A DNA stretch of 64,000 nt from Achromobacter kerstersii (GTDB taxonomy: Bacteria; Pseudomonadota; Gammaproteobacteria; Burkholderiales; Burkholderiaceae_B), in NCBI RefSeq assembly GCF_902859595.1, contig NZ_CADIJQ010000002.1, positions 124,001 through 188,000 of the forward strand, given 5' to 3'. The notes under the pieces were generated by a model. It searched no databases. It worked only from the letters and a program-made list of their open reading frames with translations, and was not told the origin of the DNA. This document shows positions 1 through 9,945 of this stretch, in pieces (the stretch's first letter is position 1; each line of letters starts with the position of its first letter). The position numbers and the translations under genes were made by a program.

Positions 1-1152
1 ATCGTCAACGGACGTTCTGGCATCAGCCGCATCACCCGTTTCGATCCCTCGGCCATCACCACGCATATTGCTGGCGAAGTCAAAGACTTCGACATCAGCA
101 CCTATATCTCGTCCAAAGAAGCCCGCCAGATGGATACCTTCATCCATTACGGCCTGGCCGCCGGGATGCAGGCATGGCGCGATTGCGGCCTGGAAGTCAC
201 TGAAGCCAATGCCGAGCGCATTGGCGTGATCGTGGGTTCCGGTATCGGCGGTTTGCCGCGCATCGAAGAAACCCAGGTCGAATATATGGCCAAGGGTCCG
301 CGACGGATCTCTCCGTTCTTCGTGCCGGGTTCGCTGATCAACCTGATCTCCGGTCATTTGTCCATTGCCTACGGCATGAAGGGCCCCAGCTACGCTGTCG
401 TGTCGGCTTGCACGACCGGCCTGCACTGCATCGGCGACGCTGCTCGCCTCATCGAGTACGGTGATGCGGACGTCATGGTGGCAGGCGGCGCTGAGTCGAC
501 CGTGTCGCCGCTGGGCATTGGCGGTTTTGCTGCCATGCGCGCCTTGTCGACCCGTAACGATGATCCTCAGACGGCTTCGCGTCCCTGGGATCGCGACCGC
601 GACGGTTTCGTCCTGGGCGAAGGCGCAGGCGTACTGGTGCTGGAAGAGTACGAACACGCCAAGAAGCGTGGCGCGCGCATTTATGGTGAGCTCGCCGGGT
701 ACGGCATGAGCTCCGACGCGCACCACATCACGGCTCCGGACAAGGATGGCCCGCGCCGCGGCGTCATCAACGCGCTGCGCAACGGTGGCCTGAATGCCGA
801 CGACATCCAGTATGTCAACGCACACGGCACGTCCACGCCTCTGGGTGACAAGAACGAAACCGAAGCGCTGAAGCTGGCGTTCGGCGATCACGCCAAGAAG
901 CTGGTGGTCAATTCGACCAAGTCCATGACCGGGCACTTGCTCGGCGCGGCCGGCGGCATCGAGGCCGTGTTCACCACGTTGGCGGTGTACAACCAGGTTT
1001 CGCCTCCCACGATCAACATCTTCAATCAAGATCCGGAATGCGATCTGGATTACTGCGCGAATGAAGCGCGGCAGATGAAGATCGAGGTCGGCCTGTCCAA
1101 CTCGTTCGGCTTCGGCGGCACCAACGGCTCCATGGCCGTGCGCCGGGTCTGA
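1..1152 (+). CDS. fabF: 3-oxoacyl-ACP synthase II (KAS II), 5'-truncated by the window
   Basis: Condensing enzyme of type II fatty-acid synthesis, which extends acyl-ACP with malonyl-ACP in the cytoplasm. The reading frame is open from base 1, and 383 residues are present. By comparison with E. coli FabF, about 27 N-terminal residues lie outside the window. The catalytic Cys is in the motif SACTTG (codon at 409-411). The two catalytic histidines lie in [12 protein letters not shown] and [12 protein letters not shown], and the C-terminal [11 protein letters not shown] loop is intact. An in-frame ATG at 130 is internal, not the start. The gene heads the stretch leading to rpoE, with one base before the next gene's likely TTG start. 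Confidence 0.97.
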   Translation: MVNGRSGISRITRFDPSAITTHIAGEVKDFDISTYISSKEARQMDTFIHYGLAAGMQAWRDCGLEVTEANAERIGVIVGSGIGGLPRIEETQVEYMAKGPRRISPFFVPGSLINLISGHLSIAYGMKGPSYAVVSACTTGLHCIGDAARLIEYGDADVMVAGGAESTVSPLGIGGFAAMRALSTRNDDPQTASRPWDRDRDGFVLGEGAGVLVLEEYEHAKKRGARIYGELAGYGMSSDAHHITAPDKDGPRRGVINALRNGGLNADDIQYVNAHGTSTPLGDKNETEALKLAFGDHAKKLVVNSTKSMTGHLLGAAGGIEAVFTTLAVYNQVSPPTINIFNQDPECDLDYCANEARQMKIEVGLSNSFGFGGTNGSMAVRRV

Positions 1153-1153
1153 T

Positions 1154-1648
1154 TTGGCAGGCTCCGACGCAGGGCGCTGGTCGTTTCAGGTGCCTGTGGA
1201 GCGCCCGCGCCGCGTCAGCACGCTTTGCGCGCTGGCGCTCGCGGCCACCGCAGCATCCGTGCTGACCGTGGCGTCCTGGTACGGCATGGCATGGGCAGCG
1301 GGCGCGATAATCGCGCTGCTGCTTATGCCCGCCGGGCTGTTACACTCGGCACGAAGTGGCCCGTCCCCGGTATCGGCATTACGCACGGCAACCGGAGCGG
1401 GGCGCTGGCAGGTATGTTTGCCGCAAGGCTGGCAAGATGCCGAGCTGCGGCATCAGCAGCGCGGCTCGCGCTGGCTGACGCTCACTTTGCAGCCTTTGCC
1501 CACCGGGAGTACGGCCTTTACAAATAGCACCATTACCCTCACCGTCTGGCAGCGGACGTTGCGACCTGAGTCCTGGCGGCGTCTGTGCCTGCTGACGGGC
1601 ACGGCGCGGCGCGCGCGCACGGCGGCACGCCCGCAGGAGGCGTCATGA
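1154..1648 (+). CDS. YgfX-like small membrane protein (tentative)
   Basis: A 164-residue protein with a probable TTG start at 1154, directly after the fabF stop. Its stop overlaps the rpoE ATG (ATGA at 1645-1648), so it is probably translationally coupled to the sigma factor. A hydrophobic segment (about residues 23-62) could form two membrane helices. The C-terminal half has a basic, tryptophan-rich pattern (RWQVCLP, RGSRWLTLTL, SWRRLCLLTG) that resembles YgfX/CptA proteins, where a short hairpin membrane anchor is followed by a small soluble domain. The YgfX assignment is from memory of the family pattern. The safe alternative is an uncharacterised membrane protein. A role in envelope stress is only suggested by position. 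Confidence 0.65.
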   Translation: MAGSDAGRWSFQVPVERPRRVSTLCALALAATAASVLTVASWYGMAWAAGAIIALLLMPAGLLHSARSGPSPVSALRTATGAGRWQVCLPQGWQDAELRHQQRGSRWLTLTLQPLPTGSTAFTNSTITLTVWQRTLRPESWRRLCLLTGTARRARTAARPQEAS

Positions 1649-2244
1649 GCGAACGCGAAGTCGACGCAGAATTGGTCGCGCGCGTTCAGCGGGGCGACAA
1701 AAAGGCATTCGATCTGCTGGTGCTGAAGTACCAGCGCAAGATTCTCCGACTGCTGGCCAGAATGATCCGCGACCCCTCGGAAATCGAGGACGTGGCCCAG
1801 GAAGCGTTCATCAAGGCCTATCGGGCCTTACCCCAGTTCCGGGGGGATAGCGCCTTCTACACCTGGCTGTACCGTATCGCCATCAATACGGCGCGCAACT
1901 GGCTGGCCTCGCAAGGCCGGCGTCCCAGCGCGCCCAACGCGATAGAAACGGAAGACGGTGAAACTTTTAACGAAACCGACAACCTAACCGATATAAGCAC
2001 GCCGGAATCCATGGTTGCCAGCCGCGAAATCGCCGAGACGGTGAACGCGGCGATCGAGGAATTGCCCGAAGAGTTGCGCACCGCAATTGTCCTGCGTGAA
2101 ATCGAAGGTATGAGTTACGAAGACATCGCCCAGAGCATGGATTGCCCGATCGGTACGGTGCGCTCCCGCATTTTTCGTGCGCGAGAAGCCATTGCGACCA
2201 AATTGCGTCCATTGCTTGGCACCGATGCCGAGCGTCGCTGGTAA
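1645..2244 (+). CDS. rpoE: RNA polymerase sigma factor RpoE (ECF, envelope stress)
   Basis: Extracytoplasmic-function sigma factor of 199 residues that directs transcription of envelope-stress genes when released from RseA. The start is the ATG at 1645, preceded by AGGAGG at 1635-1640, and not the in-frame ATG upstream at 1585. Region 2 (about residues 24-95) contains DVAQEAFIKAYRAL and YTWLYRIAINTARNWL. Region 4 (about 135-190) contains the helix-turn-helix with MSYEDIAQSMDCPIGTVRSR. It is followed 12 bases later by rseA, then rseB and mucD, the usual sigma-E regulatory cassette. Confidence 0.97.
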   Translation: MSEREVDAELVARVQRGDKKAFDLLVLKYQRKILRLLARMIRDPSEIEDVAQEAFIKAYRALPQFRGDSAFYTWLYRIAINTARNWLASQGRRPSAPNAIETEDGETFNETDNLTDISTPESMVASREIAETVNAAIEELPEELRTAIVLREIEGMSYEDIAQSMDCPIGTVRSRIFRAREAIATKLRPLLGTDAERRW

Positions 2245-2256
2245 GGAGTGGCAGTC

Positions 2257-2769
2257 ATGCAAACCGCAGCCAAGTCCGTTGAAATCACCGAATCCTCCTG
2301 GGAGGAATCGGTTTCCGCCTGGATGGACGGAGAAGATTCCGACGATATATTTCCCAGTCTGTTGTCCAAGGAAGGACGTCAGACCTGGGACGCCTATCAT
2401 TTGATCGGTGATTCCCTACGTAATTCTGATCTGGCATTGACGCCCAGCGCGGCTTTCCAGTCGCGCCTGGCGCGAGCGCTCGACGCTGAATTGCCTATCG
2501 TGGCGGCGCCTCGGCGCCGTTCGCCATTGCGCGTTGGCCTGTCCGGCCTGGCGGTGGCGGCAGCCGTTGCCACGGTCGCCTGGGTCGCGCAGCCCTACCT
2601 GACGGGCACGCCCGCCACGGAAGTGCGCGTGCTGGCCGATGCCAGCGGCACTCCCGCCTCTGCCTCCGCCGATGATTCGGGTCTGCGCGACTACCTGGAG
2701 GCCCATCGTCAGATGGCGGGTCCCAGCGCCGTGCGTCAGGTCTCGTTCGACGTCGGAGCGGGGCGTTGA
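2257..2769 (+). CDS. rseA: anti-sigma-E factor RseA
   Basis: Inner-membrane anti-sigma factor of 170 residues. Its cytoplasmic N-terminus sequesters RpoE and its periplasmic tail binds RseB. The N-terminal domain (about residues 14-75) has the RseA pattern with WEESVSAWMDGE and TWDAYHLIGDSLR. One membrane helix lies at about residues 93-111. I chose ATG 2257 because GGAG at 2245-2248 sits eight bases upstream; a GTG at 2248 is also in frame. The stop overlaps the rseB start (ATGA at 2769 region). Regulated proteolysis by DegS- and RseP-type proteases is known for the family. Confidence 0.93.
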   Translation: MQTAAKSVEITESSWEESVSAWMDGEDSDDIFPSLLSKEGRQTWDAYHLIGDSLRNSDLALTPSAAFQSRLARALDAELPIVAAPRRRSPLRVGLSGLAVAAAVATVAWVAQPYLTGTPATEVRVLADASGTPASASADDSGLRDYLEAHRQMAGPSAVRQVSFDVGAGR

Positions 2770-3848
2770 TGGCGGTGGTGTTACCAACTCGTTGGCCGCG
2801 CGTCGCCTCCTGGCACGCACACCGCGCTGGCTGGTTCGCCGCCACCCTGCTGGCCGCCTTTCTGGCCGCGCACGAACCTGCGCGCGCCGCTGACCCGGCG
2901 CCGGCCACGGACGACGTCGTTCAGCTCTTGTCGCGTATTCAACAGGCCGCCCGCAAGCAGGACTACGCGGGCGTGTTCATGTATCAGCAAGGCGAGATGA
3001 TCCAATCGTCGCGCCTGGTGCACGTTTTGGACGGTACCGGCGAGCGCGAGCGTCTGGAGATTCTGGACGGCCAGCCGCGCGAGTACCTGCGACATAACGA
3101 AGACGTTCAGTGCCTGATCCCCGAGCGCAAGACCGTGCTGATCGAGCGTCGCCGCGGCGATCGCTTTCCCGGCTTGCTGTTGGGCGATCCGGCCAATCTT
3201 TCCGAGCACTACAAAATCCGTACAGAACCCGCGCTACATCGTGTGGCAGGCCGCGAATGCCGCTTGATCACGATCGAGCCGCTGGATAAGCTGCGTTACG
3301 GTTATCGCCTTTGTGCCGACGTCGAAACCAATCTCTTGCTGAAAGCGCAGACGCTGAACGCCGCGCGTGGCGTGGTTGAGCAGGTGTCGTTCACGTCGTT
3401 GCGCCTGGGCTCGGAAGTTGATCCGCAGTTGTTGACCTCGCGCTGGAGCACGCGCGACTGGAAGGTGCTTGAGCCTTCGATGACGCCGGTCGATCTGATG
3501 GCCCAAGGCTGGCGCATTCCTGCGCCCAAGGGCTTCAAGGTGATCATGCAGGTGGCGCGTTCGATGGGGCGCGGCGCAACGGTCAGCCAGATGGTCTTGT
3601 CCGACGGGTTGGCGGCAATCTCGGTGTTCATCGAGCCTTACGACAGCCAGCGCGGTCATCATCCGCCGCACGGCGCCGCCCAACGCGGCTCCATTACGGT
3701 CTATGGCACGCGCATCGCAGACTTCTGGTTGACGGCCGTGGGCGAAGTGCCCGTGGCGACGCTGGAACAGTTGGCGGAAGCGACAGAATATGTGCCCGCC
3801 GCACCTGCGGCAGCAGCGCCGGCGGCCGGGGCTGCTGGGTCCAAGTGA
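2769..3848 (+). CDS. rseB: sigma-E factor regulatory protein RseB/MucB
   Basis: Periplasmic protein of 359 residues that protects RseA from cleavage and senses mislocalised lipoproteins or LPS in characterised homologues. A basic N-terminus and hydrophobic segment ending in an AAHEPARAAD cleavage region (about residue 42) form the signal peptide. The large MucB/RseB N-domain (about 45-215) includes RIQQAARKQDYAGVFMYQ, and a smaller C-domain (about 235-335) follows. The start at ATG 2769 overlaps the rseA stop; a TTG at 2766 is one codon upstream. The C-terminal tail is alanine/proline-rich and looks unstructured. Confidence 0.94.
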   Translation: MAVVLPTRWPRVASWHAHRAGWFAATLLAAFLAAHEPARAADPAPATDDVVQLLSRIQQAARKQDYAGVFMYQQGEMIQSSRLVHVLDGTGERERLEILDGQPREYLRHNEDVQCLIPERKTVLIERRRGDRFPGLLLGDPANLSEHYKIRTEPALHRVAGRECRLITIEPLDKLRYGYRLCADVETNLLLKAQTLNAARGVVEQVSFTSLRLGSEVDPQLLTSRWSTRDWKVLEPSMTPVDLMAQGWRIPAPKGFKVIMQVARSMGRGATVSQMVLSDGLAAISVFIEPYDSQRGHHPPHGAAQRGSITVYGTRIADFWLTAVGEVPVATLEQLAEATEYVPAAPAAAAPAAGAAGSK

Positions 3849-3888
3849 CCTGCGGCTCGGCCAGCAAGCAGCAATTTCGGAGTTACTT

Positions 3889-5364
3889 ATGAAAGCAATG
3901 ACGGTGTCGAACGCTTTTTTCCGGCGCTTTCTGGCGGCTGTGGCAGCAGGGGTTTTCCTGTCCACGGCCTACGTGCCCGCTTCGGTCGCGCAGACGCCGA
4001 CCGTGGCGTTGCCCGATTTCACGGGCATTGTTGAAAAGGCCGATCCCGCGGTCGTGAACATCCGCACGACGGCCACCGTGCCCGTGCGCGGCCCTGGTCC
4101 TGGCGGCAACGGCACCGACCCGTATGAACTGTTCCGCTGGTTCTTCGGCCCCGACATGCAGCCCCCGGGCCAGTCGCCCACTCCCCGCCAGCGCCCGCAG
4201 CCTTCACAACCTGAAGAGCGCACCGTACCGCGCGGCGTGGGTTCTGGCTTTTTTGTGTCCGACGATGGCTACATCCTGACGAACAACCACGTGGTGGTCG
4301 ACGCCACGGATATTTACGTCACGCTGACCGACGGCCGCGAGTTCAAGGCCAAGGTCATCGGCACGGACGAGCGCACGGATGTGGCGCTGATCAAGATCGA
4401 AGCCAAAGACATGATTCCGCTGGTCATTGGCGACCCCAAGAAGCTGAAGAAGGGCCAATGGGTGCTGGCCATCGGTTCGCCGTTTGGCCTGGATTCTACG
4501 GTCACGTCGGGCATCGTCAGCGCCATCGGTCGCGACACCGGTGAATACCTGCCGTTCATCCAGACGGACGTGGCGGTCAACCCCGGTAACTCCGGCGGCC
4601 CGCTGATCAACCTGGATGGCGAGGTCGTGGGCATCAATTCCCAGATCATCTCGCGCAGCGGCGGCTTCATGGGCATTTCGCTGGCAATCCCGATCGACGA
4701 AGCCATGCGTGTGGTGGACCAATTGCGCGCCACGGGCAAGGTGACGCGCGGCCGTGTGGGCGTGCAGATCGGTGAAGTGGGCAAGGATGTGGCCGAAGCC
4801 ATTGGCCTGCCCAAGGCCGAAGGCGCGCTGGTCAGCAGCGTGGAAGCCGAAGGCCCCGCCGAGCAAGCTGGCGTGCAGCCGGGCGACGTCATCCTCAAGT
4901 TCAACAATGAACCGATCAAGCGCTGGTCTGACCTGCCGCGTATCGTGGGCGAGACCAAGCCGGGCACCAAAGCCGACATGGAAGTGTGGCGCAAGGGCAA
5001 GAGCATGACGCTGTCGGTCAAGGTCGGTGAAATCCCGACCGAGAAGACCGCCGCCGCTGGCAAGAAGCCCGCACCGGTGCCGGAAGTGACCAACGCTCTG
5101 GGTCTGGGCGTGGTGGATGTGCCGGCCGATGTGCAGAAGAAATTGCGCATCAAGGGCGGCGTTCAGGTCAAGGTGGCTGAAGGCGCAGCAGGCAAGGCCG
5201 GCTTGCAGGAAGGCGACATTGTGTTGGCTCTGAACGACACTGACGTCACCGGCGCCAAACAGTTCGCCGAGCTCGTGGGCAAGCTGGATAAGACGCGCGC
5301 CGCAGGGTTGCTGGTTCGCCGAGGCGATCAGACGCAGTGGGTCGCAGTGCCCGCCTCGAAGTAA
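3889..5364 (+). CDS. mucD: DegP/MucD-type periplasmic serine endoprotease
   Basis: Trypsin-like HtrA protease of 491 residues that degrades misfolded envelope proteins and belongs to the sigma-E regulon in related bacteria. The start is ATG 3889 with GGAG six bases upstream. A signal peptide (about residues 1-34) ends at PASVAQ. The triad is His134 (TNNHVV), Asp164 (RTDVALIKI) and Ser235 (GNSGGPL). A proline/glutamine-rich linker (about 66-112) precedes the protease core. Two PDZ domains follow, at about 275-370 and 395-485. It is last in the rpoE-rseA-rseB-mucD group and ends in a hairpin with a T run. Confidence 0.95.
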   Translation: MKAMTVSNAFFRRFLAAVAAGVFLSTAYVPASVAQTPTVALPDFTGIVEKADPAVVNIRTTATVPVRGPGPGGNGTDPYELFRWFFGPDMQPPGQSPTPRQRPQPSQPEERTVPRGVGSGFFVSDDGYILTNNHVVVDATDIYVTLTDGREFKAKVIGTDERTDVALIKIEAKDMIPLVIGDPKKLKKGQWVLAIGSPFGLDSTVTSGIVSAIGRDTGEYLPFIQTDVAVNPGNSGGPLINLDGEVVGINSQIISRSGGFMGISLAIPIDEAMRVVDQLRATGKVTRGRVGVQIGEVGKDVAEAIGLPKAEGALVSSVEAEGPAEQAGVQPGDVILKFNNEPIKRWSDLPRIVGETKPGTKADMEVWRKGKSMTLSVKVGEIPTEKTAAAGKKPAPVPEVTNALGLGVVDVPADVQKKLRIKGGVQVKVAEGAAGKAGLQEGDIVLALNDTDVTGAKQFAELVGKLDKTRAAGLLVRRGDQTQWVAVPASK

Positions 5365-5375
5365 CAGGGCGACAG

Positions 5376-5396
5376 GCCCCCTGACAGGGGCTTTTT
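5376..5396 (+). terminator. intrinsic terminator after mucD
   Basis: The hairpin arms GCCCC (5376-5380) and GGGGC (5387-5391) flank a six-base loop and are followed by five T. It lies 11 bases past the mucD stop. The stem is short, so termination may be partial. Confidence 0.6.
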
Positions 5397-5403
5397 GCCA
5401 GGG

Positions 5404-5440
5404 GCTGGTCCCTAGGCAAAAAAAATTGCCCAAGACCAGC
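5404..5440. repeat. nested inverted repeat in the mucD-lepA interval
   Basis: An outer pair GCTGGTC (5404-5410) and GACCAGC (5434-5440) encloses an inner pair GGCAA (5415-5419) and TTGCC (5426-5430) around an A tract. It could fold as RNA or act as a cruciform or operator. The function is unknown. Confidence 0.5.
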
Positions 5441-5461
5441 TAAAATGGCTGGTTGCCGCAA

Positions 5462-5489
5462 GAGGGGGCGCTTGGCGCCCCCTCGTTTT
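5462..5489 (+). terminator. strong GC-rich hairpin before lepA
   Basis: A perfect 10-bp stem (5462-5471 with 5475-5484) with a three-base loop is followed by GTTTT. It is likely the main stop for transcription from the sigma-E group, which would isolate lepA on its own promoter. Confidence 0.7.
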
Positions 5490-5579
5490 GCCCGGGCTTT
5501 GCCCGCCAGCGCCCCTCTCGTCAGCCGTGCGTACTCCGGCGGCGGTGTCTTCCGGCTTAGTGCCGAGTGTTCCGTCCCT

Positions 5580-5585
5580 TATAAT
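5580..5585 (+). promoter_or_regulatory. candidate -10 element (TATAAT) for lepA
   Basis: A perfect TATAAT ends seven bases before the lepA ATG at 5593. No convincing -35 hexamer sits 17 bases upstream (TTAGTG at 5557-5562 is weak). If it is used, the transcript would begin at or very near the start codon. Confidence 0.4.
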
Positions 5586-5592
5586 TTCAAGC

Positions 5593-7386
5593 ATGCAGCA
5601 TATTCGCAACTTCTCCATCATTGCCCACATCGATCATGGCAAATCGACCTTGGCCGATCGCCTGATCCAGCGCTGCGGCGGATTGGCGGATCGCGAAATG
5701 TCGGCGCAGGTGCTCGATTCCATGGAAATCGAGCGCGAGCGCGGCATTACCATCAAGGCCCAGACGGCCGCTCTGCACTACAAGGCGCAGGACGGCAAGA
5801 TCTACAACCTGAACCTGATCGACACCCCGGGGCACGTTGACTTCTCGTATGAAGTCAGCCGCTCGCTGTCGGCCTGCGAAGGCGCGCTGCTGGTGGTGGA
5901 CGCGTCGCAAGGCGTGGAAGCGCAAACCGTCGCCAACTGCTACACCGCCATCGAGCTGGGTGTGGAAGTGGTGCCCGTGTTGAACAAGATGGATCTGCCG
6001 CAGGCCGATCCCGAAGGCGCCCGCCAGGAAGTCGAAGACGTCATCGGCATCGACGCCTCTGAAGCCGTGCTGGCCAGCGCCAAGACGGGCATGGGCATCG
6101 ACGAAATTCTGGAAACCATTGTGGCCCGCGTGCCGGCGCCCAAGGGCGACCCCGACGCGCCGCTGCAAGCGCTGGTCATCGACTCGTGGTTCGACAACTA
6201 CGTGGGCGTGGTCATGCTGGTGCGCATCATCAATGGCGTGCTCAAGCCCAAGGACAAGATCCTCTTGATGGCCTCGGGCGCCACCCACCTGTGCGAGCAG
6301 ACCGGTGTGTTCACGCCGAAGTCGCAGCAGCGCCCGCATCTGTCGGCGGGCGAGGTCGGCTTCATCATCGCCGGCATCAAGCAGCTGGAAGACGCCAAGG
6401 TGGGCGATACGGTCACCCTGGCCAACAAGCCGGCCGCCGCTGCGCTGCCGGGCTTCAAGGAAGTGAAGCCGCAGGTGTTCGCCGGCCTGTACCCGGTGGA
6501 AAGCTCTGAATACGACCAACTGCGCGATTCGCTCGACAAGCTCAAGCTGAACGACGCCGCGCTGATGTTCGAGCCGGAAGTCTCGCAAGCGCTGGGCTTC
6601 GGTTTCCGCTGCGGCTTCCTGGGCCTGTTGCACATGGAAATCGTGCAAGAGCGCCTGGAGCGCGAATTCGATATGGACATCATCACCACCGCGCCGTCGG
6701 TGGTGTATGAAGTCGAGCAGCGCGATGGCTCCGTCATCACGGTGGAAAGCCCGTCGCGCATGCCGGAAGTGGGCAAGATCCAGGACATTCGCGAGCCCAT
6801 CGTGAAGGTCACGCTGTTCATGCCGCAGGACTATGTCGGCCCCGTGATGACGCTGTGCAATAACAAGCGCGGCTCGCAGGTCAACATGAGCTATCACGGC
6901 CGTCAGGTTCACCTGGTGTACGAGATCCCGCTGGCGGAAATCGTGCTGGATTTCTTCGACAAGCTGAAGTCGGTGTCGCGCGGCTATGCCTCGATGGACT
7001 ACGAGTTCCTTGAGTACCGCTCGGCTGATGTGGTGCGCGTGGACTTGCTGATCAACAACGACCGCGTTGATGCGCTGGCCGTGATCGTCCACCGCAGCAA
7101 TGCGCGCCATCGCGCCCGTGATGTCGTGACCCGCATGCGTGGCCTGATCCCGCGCCAGATGTTCGACGTGGTGATCCAGGCAGCCATCGGCGCCGAAATC
7201 ATTGCGCGTGAAAACGTGAAGGCGCTGCGCAAGAACGTGTTGGCTAAGTGTTATGGCGGCGACATCTCGCGCAAGAAGAAGCTGCTTGAAAAGCAGAAGG
7301 CCGGCAAGAAGCGCATGAAGCAGGTGGGTAGCGTTGAGATTCCGCAGGAGGCGTTCCTGGCCATCCTGCAAGTGGAAGACAAGTAG
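5593..7386 (+). CDS. lepA: elongation factor 4 (LepA GTPase)
   Basis: Ribosome-associated GTPase of 597 residues, the normal EF4 length. The start is the ATG at 5593 ([19 protein letters not shown]). Upstream in-frame codons back to 5488 cover the terminator region and are not coding. GTPase motifs are AHIDHGKST (P-loop), DTPGHVDF (G3) and NKMDLP (G4). The EF-G-like domains II, III and V and the LepA-specific C-terminal domain follow. No Shine-Dalgarno sequence is visible upstream. It is followed 23 bases later by lepB, as in many proteobacteria. Confidence 0.98.
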   Translation: MQHIRNFSIIAHIDHGKSTLADRLIQRCGGLADREMSAQVLDSMEIERERGITIKAQTAALHYKAQDGKIYNLNLIDTPGHVDFSYEVSRSLSACEGALLVVDASQGVEAQTVANCYTAIELGVEVVPVLNKMDLPQADPEGARQEVEDVIGIDASEAVLASAKTGMGIDEILETIVARVPAPKGDPDAPLQALVIDSWFDNYVGVVMLVRIINGVLKPKDKILLMASGATHLCEQTGVFTPKSQQRPHLSAGEVGFIIAGIKQLEDAKVGDTVTLANKPAAAALPGFKEVKPQVFAGLYPVESSEYDQLRDSLDKLKLNDAALMFEPEVSQALGFGFRCGFLGLLHMEIVQERLEREFDMDIITTAPSVVYEVEQRDGSVITVESPSRMPEVGKIQDIREPIVKVTLFMPQDYVGPVMTLCNNKRGSQVNMSYHGRQVHLVYEIPLAEIVLDFFDKLKSVSRGYASMDYEFLEYRSADVVRVDLLINNDRVDALAVIVHRSNARHRARDVVTRMRGLIPRQMFDVVIQAAIGAEIIARENVKALRKNVLAKCYGGDISRKKKLLEKQKAGKKRMKQVGSVEIPQEAFLAILQVEDK

Positions 7387-7409
7387 AACCAAAAGAAGGC
7401 GGTTAGCTG

Positions 7410-8294
7410 ATGAGTTGGAACTTTGCCCTGATCCTGTTTGTTCTGCTGGTCTTGACCGGCATTATCTGGGTGCTTGATCTGGCAGTGCTACGGCGTGGCC
7501 GTGAAGCACGGGCGCAAGCGGCAATGGCGCAGTACGATGCGGCCCTGATCGGCGACGCGCACGAAGCCGAGCGGCTGCGCCGCGAAGCCGGTGACGCCGC
7601 CCGCCGCGTGCCGTGGTGGATCGAATACGCCGTCAGCTTCTTTCCCGTCATCCTGTTCGTGTTCATGCTGCGTTCGTTCGTGGTCGAGCCGTTCCGGATT
7701 CCGTCGGGTTCGATGTTGCCGACCTTGCAGTCTGGCGATCTGATCCTGGTGAACAAGTTCAGCTATGGCTTGCGCTTGCCCGTCATCGACAAGAAGGTCG
7801 TCGACATCGGCAAGCCCGCGCGCGGCGATGTGTTTGTGTTCCGCTACCCGGTTGATCCGGACGTGGATTACATCAAGCGCGTGGTCGGCCTGCCTGGCGA
7901 CGAGATCGCTTATCTGGACAAAAAACTGTACGTAAACGGCGAATTGGTGCCGCATGTGCGCGACGGCGACTACTTCGAGCCGGATCGTGTGTCGTATATC
8001 GCACAATATAAAGAGAAGTTGGGCGACGTTGAGCACAAGATTCTGCTAGATGAAGGCAAGCCGCAAAATTATTCGCCGATGTGGCAATTTCCTCACCGCG
8101 AGAACTGCCAATACAGCCGCAATGGGGTACGCTGCAAAGTACCCGAAGGCAGTTATTTCGCCATGGGCGATAATCGGGATAACAGCGCAGACAGCCGATA
8201 CTGGGGCTTCGTTCCGGAATCCAATATCGTCGGACGCGCCTTCTTCATCTGGATGAATTTCAGCGATCTCAGCCGCATTGGCCGGTTCAACTGA
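7410..8294 (+). CDS. lepB: signal peptidase I
   Basis: Inner-membrane protease of 294 residues that removes signal peptides from Sec- and Tat-exported proteins. There are two N-terminal membrane helices (about 4-22 and 71-90). The catalytic serine is Ser101 in the box [12 protein letters not shown], and the general base is Lys156 in [12 protein letters not shown]. The C-terminal [17 protein letters not shown] box is intact. It lies between lepA and rnc with short gaps, which supports a lepA-lepB-rnc-era-recO operon. Confidence 0.98.
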   Translation: MSWNFALILFVLLVLTGIIWVLDLAVLRRGREARAQAAMAQYDAALIGDAHEAERLRREAGDAARRVPWWIEYAVSFFPVILFVFMLRSFVVEPFRIPSGSMLPTLQSGDLILVNKFSYGLRLPVIDKKVVDIGKPARGDVFVFRYPVDPDVDYIKRVVGLPGDEIAYLDKKLYVNGELVPHVRDGDYFEPDRVSYIAQYKEKLGDVEHKILLDEGKPQNYSPMWQFPHRENCQYSRNGVRCKVPEGSYFAMGDNRDNSADSRYWGFVPESNIVGRAFFIWMNFSDLSRIGRFN

Positions 8295-8296
8295 TT

Positions 8297-9058
8297 ATGT
8301 CGCTAGCCACGCTAGAAAACCGCCTGGATCACCACTTCGGTGATCCAGCCTTGCTTGAACAGGCACTGACGCATCGCAGTCATGGTGCGCGTCACAACGA
8401 GCGTTTGGAATTCCTTGGGGATTCCGTGCTGAACTTCGTTGTGGCCGCCATGCTGTTTGAACGCTATTCCAAAATCGACGAAGGCGACTTGTCGCGGCTG
8501 CGGGCCAATCTGGTCAAGCAGGCCTCGCTGGCCGACATCGCCCAACGGCTGGAGCTGTCGCAGTATCTGCGCCTGGGCGAAGGCGAATTGAAAAGCGGCG
8601 GGTTCCGCCGTCCGTCGATTCTTGCCGATACCGTCGAGGCGCTGTTCGGCGCCGTCTTCCTGGATGCGGGCTTTGATGCCGCGCGTCGCGTGATCGTGCG
8701 CCAGTACCAGCCGGTACTGGCCTCGGTCGACCCCAAAACGCTGGGCAAGGACGCCAAGACCTTGCTGCAAGAATTCTTGCAAGGCCGCAAGCTGGCGCTG
8801 CCGTTGTACACGGTGGTGGCCACGCATGGCGCGGCTCACAGCCAGCAGTTCGAAGTCGAGTGTGCCATTCCGGCGCTCGAGATCAAGGTTACGGCGCCCG
8901 GCGCCAGCCGCCGTGCCGCCGAGCAATCGGCGGCCAAGCTGGCTTTGGAGGCCGCGCTGGCCATCAGCCCGGCCACCAAGGCTGCCCGCAAGTCGGGCAA
9001 GGCGCGCAAAACCGCGCAATTGTCGCTGCCTGTGGCAGTGGCTCAAGAGACTAAATGA
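8297..9058 (+). CDS. rnc: ribonuclease III
   Basis: Double-strand-specific endoribonuclease that processes rRNA precursors and structured mRNAs. It has 253 residues. The catalytic signature [13 protein letters not shown] is at about residues 35-47. The second acidic cluster is in the helix with [16 protein letters not shown] double-stranded-RNA-binding domain lies at about 152-222, followed by a lysine-rich tail of about 30 residues. The start lies two bases after the lepB stop, and the stop overlaps the era ATG (ATGA at 9055-9058). Confidence 0.97.
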   Translation: MSLATLENRLDHHFGDPALLEQALTHRSHGARHNERLEFLGDSVLNFVVAAMLFERYSKIDEGDLSRLRANLVKQASLADIAQRLELSQYLRLGEGELKSGGFRRPSILADTVEALFGAVFLDAGFDAARRVIVRQYQPVLASVDPKTLGKDAKTLLQEFLQGRKLALPLYTVVATHGAAHSQQFEVECAIPALEIKVTAPGASRRAAEQSAAKLALEAALAISPATKAARKSGKARKTAQLSLPVAVAQETK

Positions 9059-9945
9059 GCGATACCCCTTTTCGTACCGGCTTTATTGCCATCGTTGGCC
9101 GCCCCAATGTGGGCAAGTCCACGCTGACGAACGCCCTGATCGGTTCCAAGATTTCCATCGTGTCGCGCAAGGCGCAGACCACGCGCCACCGCATTCATGG
9201 CGTGCTGACCCGCGAGCACGAGCAGTTCGTTTTCGTTGACACCCCTGGTTTCCAGACGCGCCATGGCGGCGCCATGAACCGCATGATGAACCGCGTGGTG
9301 ACGCAGGCTTTGGCCGACGTTGACGTGGTGGTGCATGTGGTCGAAGCCGGCAAGTGGTCGGAAGGCGACGCGAAGCTGCTGCCGCTGTTGCCCAACCCCG
9401 AGCGCACGATTCTGGTCGTCTCGAAGATTGACCAAATGAAGAATCGCGATGATCTCTTCGCATTCGTGTCCAAGATCATGGCGCTGCATCCGTTCGGCGC
9501 CGTGGTGCCCGTCAGCGCCACGAAGAAGCAGCAGCTGGATCAACTGCTGGAAGAAATCGCGACCCGCCTGCCGGAAGGCGAGGCGATGTTCGAAGAAGAC
9601 ACGCTGACCGATCGCCCCATGCGCTTCATCGCCGCCGAACTGGTGCGCGAGAAGATCTTCCGCCTGGTCGGCGACGAACTGCCGTACGGCTGTACCGTCG
9701 TCATCGAGCAATGGGAAGAAACCGACAAGGGCGCCAGCATCAACGCCTGCGTGGTGGTCGAGCGCGACAGCCACAAGCCCATCCTGCTGGGCACGGGCGG
9801 CATGCACATGAAGCGCATCGCCTCGGAGGCGCGGCAAGACATCGCCAAGCTGCTGGACAAGCCCGTGCACCTGGAGGTCTATATCAAGGTGCGCAAGGGC
9901 TGGTCCGACCGCGAGGGTGCGCTCCGCGATCTGGGCTATGAGTAG
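9055..9945 (+). CDS. era: GTPase Era
   Basis: Essential GTPase that assists 16S rRNA maturation and 30S assembly. It has 296 residues. The motifs are GRPNVGKST (G1, about 16-24), DTPGF (G3) and SKID (G4). The C-terminal KH domain (about 205-285) includes [20 protein letters not shown]. It overlaps rnc by four bases and recO by eight, so the three are translationally coupled. Confidence 0.98.
   Translation: MSDTPFRTGFIAIVGRPNVGKSTLTNALIGSKISIVSRKAQTTRHRIHGVLTREHEQFVFVDTPGFQTRHGGAMNRMMNRVVTQALADVDVVVHVVEAGKWSEGDAKLLPLLPNPERTILVVSKIDQMKNRDDLFAFVSKIMALHPFGAVVPVSATKKQQLDQLLEEIATRLPEGEAMFEEDTLTDRPMRFIAAELVREKIFRLVGDELPYGCTVVIEQWEETDKGASINACVVVERDSHKPILLGTGGMHMKRIASEARQDIAKLLDKPVHLEVYIKVRKGWSDREGALRDLGYE

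Noticed and set aside
5587..7392. Antisense open frame spanning lepA
   Set aside because: His/Gln/Asp-rich shadow translation. lepA is intact on the other strand.
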